From Thinopyrum elongatum (Eukaryota; Streptophyta; Magnoliopsida; Poales; Poaceae): 64,000 nt of DNA. How positions within the stretch are numbered: position 1 is the stretch's first letter; each line of letters begins with the position of its first letter. The notes below the pieces were generated by a model that was not told the DNA's origin, did no database searches, and saw only the letters and a program-made list of their open reading frames with translations. The DNA lies in contig CM022303.1 of assembly GCA_011799875.1 (NCBI GenBank), positions 545,493,368-545,557,367 on the forward strand. Reading direction: 5' to 3'. A program made the translations under genes and the position numbers. Below, one piece after another: positions 56,180-64,000 of the stretch.

Positions 56180-58975
56180 TTGAGTAATATCTTTTATGGT
56201 CATGCACCTTTGATGAATGGTCTATTCTTGTTGAATCTCGATCATAGTGATTCACATATTCATAATATTGATGCCAAAAGATGCAAAGTTGATAATGATA
56301 GTGCAACATACTTATGGCACTGCCGTTTAGGTCATATTGGTGTAAAACGCATGAAGAAACTCCATGCGGATGAACTTTTGGAATCACTTGATTATGAATC
56401 ATTTGATACTTGCGAACCATGCCCCATGGGTAAGATGACTAAAACTCCGTTCTCCGGAACAATGGAGCGAGCTAATCACTTATTGGAAATAATGCATACC
56501 GATGTATGCGGTCCGATGAGTGTTGAGGCACGCAGCGGGTATCGTTATTTTCTGGCCTTAACATATACTTTGAGTAGGTATGGGTATATCTACTTGATGA
56601 AACACAAGTCTGAAACATTTGAAAAGTTCAAAGAATTTCAGAGTGAAGTGGAAAATCATCGTAACAAGAAAATAAAGTTTCTACGATCTGATCACGGAGG
56701 CGAATATTTGAGTTACGAGTTTGGCCTTCATTTAAAACAATGTGGAATTGTTTCACAACTCACGCCACCTGGAACACCATAGCGTAATGGTGTGTCCGAA
56801 CGTACTTTATTAGAAATGGTGCATTCTATGATGTCTCTTACCGATTTGCCTTTGTCATTTTGGGGTTATGCATTAGAGACAGCCTCATTCATGTTAAATA
56901 GGGCACCGTCTAAATCCGTTGAGACGACACCGTATGAACTATGGTTTGGCAAGAAACCTAAGCTGTCGTTTCTTAAAGTTTTGGGATGCGATGCTTATGT
57001 CAAAAGGCTTCAGCCTGATAAGCTCGAACCCAAATCGTAGAAGTGCGTCTTCATAGGATACCCTAAGGAAACTATTGGGTACACCTTCTATCACAGATCC
57101 GAAGGCAAGATCTTTGTTGCCAAGAATGGGTCCTTTCTAGAGAAGGAGTTTCTCTCGAAAGAAGTGAGTGGGAGGAAAGTAGAACTTGATGAGGTAATTG
57201 TACCTTCTCTCGAACTGGAAAGTAGCACATCAGAGAAAACCGTTCCCGTGATGCCTACACCAACTAGAGAGGAAGCTAAAGATAATGATCATGAAACTTC
57301 AGATCAAGTTACTATTGAACCTCGTAGGTCGACCAGAACATGTACCGCACTAGAGTGGTACGGTAATCTTGTCCTAGAAGTCATGTTGTTAGACAACGGT
57401 GAACCTACAAACTATGAAGAAGCTATGATAAGCCCAGATTCCGACAAATGGCCTGAGGCCATGAAATCTGAGATATGATCCATGTATGAGAACAAAGTGT
57501 GGACTTTGGTGGACTTGCCCGATGATCGTGAGGCCATTGAAAATAAAAGGATCTTCAAGAGGAAGATGAACACTGATGGTAATATCACTGTCTACAAAGC
57601 TCGACTTGTCGCAAAAGGTTTTCGACAAGTTCAAGGGGTTGACTACAATGAGACTTTCTCACCCGTAGCAATGCTTAAGTCTGTCCGAATCATGTTAGCA
57701 ATTGCCGCATTTTATGATTATCAAATCTGGCAAATGGACGTCAAAGCTGCATTCCTTAACAGATTTCTTAAAGAAGAGTTGTATATGATGCAACCAGAAG
57801 GTTTTGTTGATCCTAAAGGTCCTAACAAGGTGTGCAAGCTCCAGCGATCCATCTATGGACTGGTGCAAGCATCTCGGAGTTGCAATATATGCTTTGATGA
57901 TGTGATCAAAGCATATGGTTTTATACAGACTTATGCCGAAGACCGTATTTACAAGAAAGTGAGTGGGAGCTCTGTAGCATTTCTGATATTGTATGTGGAT
58001 GACATATTGTTGATTGGAAATGATATAGAATTTCTGGATAGCATAAAAGGATACTTGAATAAGAATTTTTCAATGAAAGGCCTCGGTGAAGCTGCTTATA
58101 TATTTGGCATCAAGATCTATAGGGATAGATCAAGACGCTTAATAGGACTTTCACAAAGTACATACCTTGACAAAGTTCTGAAGAAGGTCAAAATGGACCA
58201 GTCAAAGAAAGGGTTCTTGCCTATGTTGCAAGGTGTGAAATTTAGTCATACTCAATGTCCATCCCAGGTAGAAGATAGAGAGAAAATGAAAGTCATTCCC
58301 TATGCCTCAGCCATAGGTTCTATTATGTATGACATGCTGTGTACCAGACCTGATGTGTGCCTTGCCATAAGTTTGGCAGGGAGGTACCAATGTAATCCAG
58401 GAGTGGATCACTGGACAACGGTCAAGAACATCCTGAAGTACCTGAAAAGGATTGAGGGTATGTTTCTCATTTATGGAGGTAACGAAGAGCATGTCGTAAA
58501 GGGTTACGTCGATGCTAGCTTCGACACAGATCCGGAAGACTCTAAGTCGCAAACCGGATACATATTTATATTGAATGGTGGAGCTGTCAGTTGGTGCAGT
58601 TCTAAGTAGAGCATCGTGGCGGGATCTACGTGTGAAGCAGAGTACATAGCTACTTTGGAAGCAGCGCATGAAAGAGTCTGGATGAAGGAGTTCATATCCG
58701 ATTTGGGTGTAATACCCAGTGCATCGGGTCCAATGACAATCTTTTGTGACAACACTGGAGCAGTTACCTTGGCGAAGGAATCCAGGTTTCACAAGAGAAC
58801 CAAACACATCAAGAGATGCTTCAACTCCATTCGTGAAAAGGTTAAGGATGGACACATAGAAATTTGCAAAATACATACGGATCTGAATGTGGCAGACCCG
58901 TTGACTAAACCTCTTCCGCGGGAAAAACATGATCAGCACCAAGACTCCATGGGTGTTAGATTCATTACTATGTAG
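56180..58975 (+). pseudogene. Copia pol: integrase, reverse transcriptase, RNase H, four nonsense codons
   Basis: A single frame of 932 codons contains all domains, broken by TAG 56780, TAG 57038, TGA 57476 and TAG 58607. The natural end is TAG 58973-58975. The integrase zinc part is WHCRLGH and CEPCPMGK. Catalytic acids are Asp at 56501 (HTDVCGP), Asp at 56690 (RSDHGGE) and Glu at 56798 (GVSERTLL), with D-35-E spacing kept; the block after Glu looks three residues short compared with the family. The reverse transcriptase has QMDVKAAFLN and YVDD at 57992-58003. RNase H has ADPLTKPLPR and FCDNTGAV downstream. It made the element's DNA copy and integrated it, but it is inactive now. Confidence 0.9.
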
Positions 58976-58995
58976 TCTAGATTATTGACTCTAGT

Positions 58996-59008
58996 GCAAG
59001 TGGGAGAC
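58996..59008 (+). other. Polypurine tract of the Copia element
   Basis: 'gcaagtgggagac' lies directly before the 3' LTR start at 59009, the expected place for plus-strand priming. It matches the usual tract of Angela/BARE elements. Confidence 0.8.
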
Positions 59009-59551
59009 TGATGGAAATATGCCCTAGAGGCAATAATAAAGTTGTTATTATTATATTTCCTTATTCATGATAAAGGTTTATTATTCATGCTAGAATTGTA
59101 TTGACTGGAAACTTAAATACATGTGTGGATACATAAACAAATACCGTGTCCCTAGTAAGCCTCTACTAGACTAGCTCATTGATCAAAGATGGTTAAGGTT
59201 TCCTAACCATGGACATGGGTTGTCACTTGATAACGGGATCACATTATTAGGAGAATGATGTGATGGACAAGACCCAACCGTTAGCATAGCATATGATCGT
59301 TCAGTTTATTGCTACTGCTTTCTTAATGTCAAATACATGTTTCTTCGACCATGAGATCATGCAACTCCCGGATACCGGAGGAATATCTTCTGTGCTATCA
59401 AACATCAAAACGTAACTGGGTGGTCATAAAGATGCTCTACAGGTATCTCCGAAGGTGTCTGTTGAGTTGGCGTGAATCGAGATTGGGATTTGTCACTCCG
59501 TATGATGGAGAGGTATCTCTGGGCCCTCTCGGTAATACACATCACAAGAAG
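59009..59551 (+). repeat. 3' LTR of the Copia element, first 543 bp
   Basis: Colinear with 52034-52578. It ends at '..catcacaag', where the 5' LTR continues 'aagcttgcaagc', because a CACTA transposon follows. The likely 3-bp target duplication is AAG (59549-59551); the partner copy lies outside the window. Confidence 0.88.
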
Positions 59552-60060
59552 CACTACTAGGGAAAAGCTTATACACAGAGACTTATCAGTAGCGCTTGTT
59601 AAAACAAAGCACTACTGCTATCTAACAGTAGCGCGGGATGAAAAAGCACGCTACTGCTACATAAATAGCAGTAGCGCGTCCCTCATAAAAAGTGCTACTA
59701 CTATAACTGTTACACCGTTGCCGCCAGGCTTGGTATAGTAGTAGCGCCATTCTAAGAACAGCACTACTACTAACAAAATAGTAGCAGCGCGTTTTAAGGT
59801 GACAGTGCTGCAACTAAGAAAAGGAAAAGAAAAGAAAAAAGGAAAGAAAAAACAAAAGGAACATTAAAGTAAAAGAAAAAATGAAAGCAATAGCAGCAAC
59901 GCATTTTCACGAAAGCGCTATAGCTACTTTAGCTATAGCGGGTTTTCACGAACAAGCGCTATAGCTAACTTATCTATAGCAGCAGCGCGTTCCTTCGAAA
60001 AGTGCTATAGCTAAGTAGCTATAGCGCTTGTTGGGAAAAAGTGCTACTACTAAGTTTGAC
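59552..60060 (+). repeat. CACTA terminus and subterminal repeats
   Basis: After the CACTA end, words 'agtagcgc', 'gcgctactgct', 'agcgctatagcta' and 'gcactact' occur many times in both orientations, producing multiple short hairpins. Subterminal arrays of this kind are the binding sites for the element's own proteins in En/Spm-type elements. Confidence 0.85.
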
Positions 60061-61200
60061 TTGCCCCTTCGCAGGCGTCCCTCCTTCCCCCAATTCCACA
60101 TTCTTCACGCGTCTCCCCTACCTCTCCCTCGCCGCCCTGCCTCCGTCGCTGTCACCGGAGCCGCGCGCCATCGCCGCCATCGGAGCCGCACGCCCTCTAC
60201 GCCCCTGGAGCCACCCTCGTCCGCTCCTCGCCGCCCCTGCCTCCCTCGATGCCCCTGCATCCCACACCGTCACCGGAGCCACCGTAGAAGCCACCGGAGC
60301 CACCCTCGACGCCCTCCGCACCACCGTCTCCCCTGAGCACCTCCCCTCAACCGTTCCCCCGAGCCACCCTCGACGCCCTCCTCTGTGTAAGCCCCCACCC
60401 CTCCTCTCTAGGTTAATTTACTTAGGTGAATTCAGTTATGAACCCTAGGAATTAGCTAGGTTAAGTAGGTTAACTAGGTAGGTTAAGTAACTAAGTTAAC
60501 TAGCTAGGTTAATTTGGTTCACTAGGTTAACTAGCTAGGTAAACTAGGTTAGCTAGGTTAGAGCAAAAATTTAGTTTAGAGCAAAAATTTAGTTAGGGCA
60601 GTAGGGTTTAACTAGGGTAGTAGGGTTTAGAGCAAAAATTTAGTTATGGCAGTAGGGTTTAATTATGGTTTTTGTTTTCATAGATGTTTTTTTAAAAGAA
60701 CAAAATGAAGAAAATGTTGCAGCAGTGCTGCTAGTAGTATATATAGTGGTACTAGTAGATGTTAATTAGATGTTTTTTAGTTAGGGCAGTAGGGTTTTAC
60801 TAGGTTAATTAGGTTAGTAGTGCTGCTAGTAGTAGTGGTACAGTAGGTTAATTAGGTAAAGTTAAATGAATGAAATTAGTAGTTAACTGAATTTTTTTTC
60901 ATTTGATCATTATAGAGCAGTAAAGTTAACTGAATTTTGTTCTATTAGTAGTTAAATGAATTTTCTTCTAACTTAGTTTATGAATTAGATGTTAATTAGG
61001 GCAGTAGGGTTTAGTTTAGAGGAAAAATTCAGTATAAAAATATAAATTTCTATTAGTGCTGCAAGTCTAGTAGGTTTTTAATTTTTACTAATTTTTTATT
61101 ATGACAAAAATTTAGGACATAATTTGAATTGAGTTCTAGGGTTCATATTTGAAATTTAGGACAGAAATTGAGTTCTAGGGTTCATAATATTTATTAGGAC
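60061..61200 (+). other. CACTA 5' leader: GC-rich block, then TAGGTTAA-type simple repeats
   Basis: 60070-60400 is Pro/Ala/Ser-coding in several frames because of 'ccgcc/cgccc' composition; I do not call a gene. 60405-60560 is made of 'aggttaactagctaggttaa'-type reiterations. 60565-60680 and 60980-61040 repeat 'gcaaaaatttagtt' and 'gggcagtagggttta'. No coding evidence. Confidence 0.6.
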
Positions 61201-61317
61201 ATATTTTTTATTAGTTGCTCATGTACATGTTCTTAAGTGGTCCTATTATATGCAACAATGAAGTGGTTCGATTGTGCCCAAGTGGCCTTTTGTTGTTTGC
61301 AGGGAATGAAGCCGAGT

Positions 61318-61506
61318 GGCCTATGTTTTGCCGGAATGTTGATTCATTTCCATTCTGGCAAATTTCAGGCGCTCGATTTGTCCACTTTGTAGCAAAGGTC
61401 ATGCCGAAATGAATTTCGGCACGACTTGTGCTACAAACTAGGACATATTGAGTGCCCGGGATTTGCCGCAACAGGAATGAATCAACATTCCTGCAAAACA
61501 TAGGCC
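61318..61506 (+). repeat. Long hairpin (93-base arms, 2-base loop) in the CACTA leader
   Basis: 61318-61410 and 61413-61506 are near-complete inverted repeats (for example 'ggcctatgttttgccgg' against 'ctgcaaaacataggcc', and GCCGAAAT-GA-ATTTCGGC at the centre). By eye about 80-85% of positions pair. It ends 65 bases before the ORF1 ATG. A transcript through it would fold into one long stem. Confidence 0.9.
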
Positions 61507-61571
61507 TTTTTTAAGTCATTATTCATTTTATTAGGTCTAGAATTAATTGACTAGACTTAATCGTAGGAAAC

Positions 61572-64000
61572 ATGGCTAGCAACGATGAAGGACAGGGTTC
61601 TGGTGATTGCAACATCTACGAGGCGGCAGACGCCTATTTGAACCTTCTCGAGGAGCAATGGTTGTGGCAGTGCCCACCTGTCACATCCGAGACTGAGATC
61701 GACATCGAGACCAGCGCCGAAACCGGCGCTGAGACCGAGACCGGCGTCGAGACCGGCACCGAGACTGGCGAAGCCGGTATAGAACCGAAACCGAAGAGGA
61801 TACGGAGCCCAAACCAGCTCAACACTACTAGACTGGTGGTCACGGAGGTGGACTCTGGCAATTTTGAGCCAAAAGAGCCTGCAAAAGCGCGCGCGTGCTA
61901 TGGCAATCAAATGGGCTGCATCTTACGGGCAACCGCCACCATCAACGATGAGAAATTAAAGAAGATACCAAATATGGAGCACTCCCTCCTAAGGAAGTTG
62001 CACCAGGTATTCTTGTTCCCGGGCCGGGATGAAATCAAATATACTCGACCGTGGCAAGACCCGGCAATGAAGAAGATAAACAAACGTGCCATGGGCAAGT
62101 TTAGCGGCGCGTTGTCCGCATGGAAAGTAAGGGTGAAACATCGGATCATCGTCAAAGAGGAACCATACTCCGAGATTGTAAAGGACAATCCGACAATTAC
62201 GGAAGAGCAGTTTGAAATATTCAAGAAGGCTTGTGTTGCTGAAGCTGCCAAAGAAAAGTCGGAGTACATGAAGGGTCTTCAAGAGAGGAACATGGGGTGC
62301 CACCACCTCGGAAGCCGTGGTTACGTGGGGAAGAGGCCCATATGGGCCAAGGAGGATGCGGAACGCAAAAGTCTGGGGATCCCAGACCCCTTGGCAGAGT
62401 TCACCGTCCTGCAGGAGTGTGACGTCATCAGGGCCCGCTACCGTTGGGACTGAGTCAACAAGGTTTTCGATACAGACGCGGTCACGAAGGAGTTCATGAG
62501 ACTGCTGGTAATTATTAATTTACCCTCTAATTTTAGCTTTTGATCAATTCGACTGCATGTTTAGTCACATTTGTAAACGATCCACGTTCCTTTTACAGAA
62601 AGAGCAGCACAGGATTGCGGCCAAAAGTGACTCATCGTCTGAGGCGTTAGCGAGGCCCAAGTGGGACACTCAATTCAACCGGGCCTTGAACATATTGAAA
62701 GGACTCCCGGTGGACACTCGGCCGTCGTATGGACGCGTGCACGGCGTCGGAGACGGCGCCACGTGGAAGAAGTACTACCATGAGACCACCGAGGAGAGAA
62801 AGGAAAGACGGAGGTTAAATGAAGAAAACATCGACAAGAAGGTTGAGATTGCGGTTGATAAGAAATCAGCTGAGACAGTCAAAGTAGCGGTAGCTGCCGC
62901 AAGAGAGGAAATTGCAGCTTCTTATAGTGTCTTGATTCCGGCTATCGTCAGTTGGACCAAGCAAAATCCAGATAAAGAGGCAGCGGACTTTCCTCTTTCC
63001 AACTTCTTCGGGAGGTGCTCGTTTAGCGTTGCACTAGCACCTGCTCACGCAACCGCACCTGCTCATAGCAGCCCGTCCTCCGTCTCTGGCGTGCTCGGCG
63101 GGCCTTCGTCTTTGGCTGAGCTCGACGCCCTCACGGTACCTATCACACCGGCCCTCTTCAATATATGTATAATCTCCCGTTTCTGTTGCCTTTCAGATGT
63201 CTCATGTCGCAGACATGTCTTTGCATTGCGATGTAACCCCGTGCACCATACTGTACACCATCTGCGGCCAGAAGGTGGACGTGGGAAAGGCGATGATAGT
63301 GAAGCCGAAGGATCAATTGTTCCACACCCGGCCGATGCCCCCTGGCGTCTTCAAGGTTTCCATGGCCAGTATCAAACCGATCCATGAGAATTTGGCTCCT
63401 CCGGTACTAGGGGGAGATGACGACGAGACCCTCCGGCGGCTTGGCGATTGCAATAGTTGGGTCCTGTTGTGGCCGAAGAGTCTACTTCGTCTGAAGGCGG
63501 CCGAGAGCACACCCACGATCAAGCAGCCTCAGCAAGGTACGAACACCAACACCCCAGCTACCCAATTAGCATCGCCTGTCGTGCCGGGTAGTGATAGCGG
63601 ATGGCATGAGGAAGAGGCTCCATTAGTGGCTAATGACATAGCCGCCTTCAAAGAAACAATGCATGATGCCATAGACGACGAGGATGATGACCCTCTACAG
63701 TATCTCAATACCGGCGCCTATAACGACGGAGGATTGATGGCTCAGCAATATGAGTACTCAGGGTTTGAGCATGATGAGTTGGTGCCTGAATTGCCAGAGG
63801 ATGAACGTATGATAGGCTCACTTCCGGTAGCAAAGAAGCATAGGAAGAGACTGAAGAAAGGCAAAGCTGCTTCTATGAGCCAGCCACCTCCGCAGCCTCG
63901 GGTTGAAGACTGTATACCTATCATAGGTGCGGCAAAATACCATATCCCCGGTGATCCGATCCTACCTAAGGCAGCGGTAGAGGCCATATACGGAGATCTA
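61572..64000 (+). CDS. CACTA ORF1 (plant En/Spm-type transposon protein), partial, possible nonsense codon
   Basis: Exon 1 is 61572-62507 (312 codons, ending before GTAATT), starting MASNDEGQGSGDCNIYEA. It has an acidic TGxETE repeat (about 61690-61770), then a conserved basic domain typical of Transposase_24/Ptta ORF1 proteins (MKKINKRAMGKFSGALSAWK, GSRGYVGKRPIWAKEDAERK, ECDVIRARYRWD). A TGA at 62451-62453 breaks it 18 codons before the donor. Exon 2 is 62599-63135 (KEQHRIAAKSDSSSEALARP, WDTQFNRALNILKG, a coiled-coil segment), ending before GTACCT. Exon 3 opens after a CAG at 63196 (MSHVADMSLHCDVTPC) and has no stop to 64000 (268 codons). All junctions are phase 0. The role is probably binding to element ends; the neighbour to the right should be the catalytic transposase. 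Confidence 0.75.

Larger units (their letters stand above)
52034..59551 (+). mobile_element. Angela/BARE/WIS-type Copia retrotransposon, decayed, 3' LTR interrupted
   Basis: 5' LTR 52034-53745 (TGATGGAAATATGCCC to CCCCATCA), primer-site remnant, gag with a zinc knuckle, protease remnant, integrase, reverse transcriptase and RNase H in Copia order. A purine tract is at 58996-59008 and a 3' LTR from 59009 is cut at 59551 by a CACTA transposon. Hand comparison of the LTR parts gives about 26 differences in 540 bases (about 5%). The gene order (integrase before reverse transcriptase) and LTR start are diagnostic of this group. Confidence 0.93.
59552..64000 (+). mobile_element. CACTA (En/Spm-like) transposon, left 4.4 kb
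   Basis: Starts CACTACTAGGGAAAAG, the CACTA terminal inverted repeat. A 500-bp subterminal region is full of inverted short repeats, and an ORF1-type transposon gene follows. The right end, including the tnp2-type transposase, must lie beyond the window. It was inserted in the Copia 3' LTR. Confidence 0.9.

Noticed and set aside
60028..60448. Pro/Ser/Ala-rich frames of 100-135 codons in the CACTA leader
   Set aside because: Low-complexity, overlapping in several frames, no domain; more likely GC-rich untranslated leader.
1..64000. CRISPR arrays, bacterial operons, Shine-Dalgarno sites, phage genes
   Set aside because: Introns, LTR elements and MITEs show this is plant nuclear DNA; the repeats have no regular short repeat-spacer structure.
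1..64000. tRNA or rRNA genes
   Set aside because: Nothing with a recognisable cloverleaf or rRNA core was seen by eye. The tRNA-like string at 20135 is a primer-binding site.

Overview
The window reads as intergenic or gene-poor chromosome of a large-genome grass, almost certainly a Triticeae (wheat/barley group). The main reasons are a Copia element whose LTR opens with the TG..GGAAATATGCCCTAGAGG signature of the Angela/BARE/WIS group, Athila-type Gypsy elements with a tRNA-Asp primer site, a CACTA (En/Spm-like) transposon, Stowaway MITEs, and grass F-box/FBD-LRR and GRF zinc-finger gene families. No intact, clearly functional host gene was found. Every recognisable host gene carries at least one lesion.

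Layout. 1-5.3 kb: a degenerate tandem array (103/107-bp monomers, 209-bp dimers), other dispersed short repeats, a coiled-coil pseudogene and a partial copy of its 3' end. 5.3-7.5 kb: a GRF zinc-finger/coiled-coil pseudogene with a visible TATA box, a CT microsatellite and an intronic Stowaway MITE. 8.5-28.5 kb: a cluster of F-box/FBD-LRR pseudogenes. Genes 1 and 2 are on the minus strand, gene 4 is on the plus strand head-to-head with gene 2, and gene 3 is on the minus strand; there is also a 5' relic. An Athila-like, apparently non-autonomous LTR element (14096-21840, minus strand, target duplication GCTGC) lies in the 5' leader of gene 4.

28.5-50.4 kb is one composite insertion that splits gene 3. 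A second Athila-like element (gag and protease only) is flanked by the target duplication GGGAG. It was itself entered by a GC-rich Gypsy element (target duplication GTAAT) carrying a Transposase_28-type ORF. A 10.97-kb piece, running from inside the F-box exon to inside the nested element, was then tandemly duplicated. The copies are called A (27464-38428) and B (38429-50401). Each copy then decayed separately: A lost about 1.6 kb, and B lost the nested element's interior. Removing 28519-50401 and one GGGAG rejoins the F-box exon in frame.

50.6-52.0 kb is the 5' flank of gene 3. 52.0-59.55 kb is a decayed Angela-type Copia element. 59.55-64 kb is the left part of a CACTA transposon inserted in the Copia 3' LTR. 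It has a 93-bp-arm hairpin and a three-exon ORF that stays open past the window end. The order of events inferred from nesting and hand-counted divergence is: F-box duplications and MITE insertion, then the Athila-like insertion in gene 3, the nested Gypsy (about 3% LTR divergence), and the tandem duplication (about 1.5-2%). The element in front of gene 4 (about 2%) is of similar youth. The Copia LTRs differ by about 5%, and the CACTA is younger than the Copia element. All divergence values are rough eye counts, not alignments.
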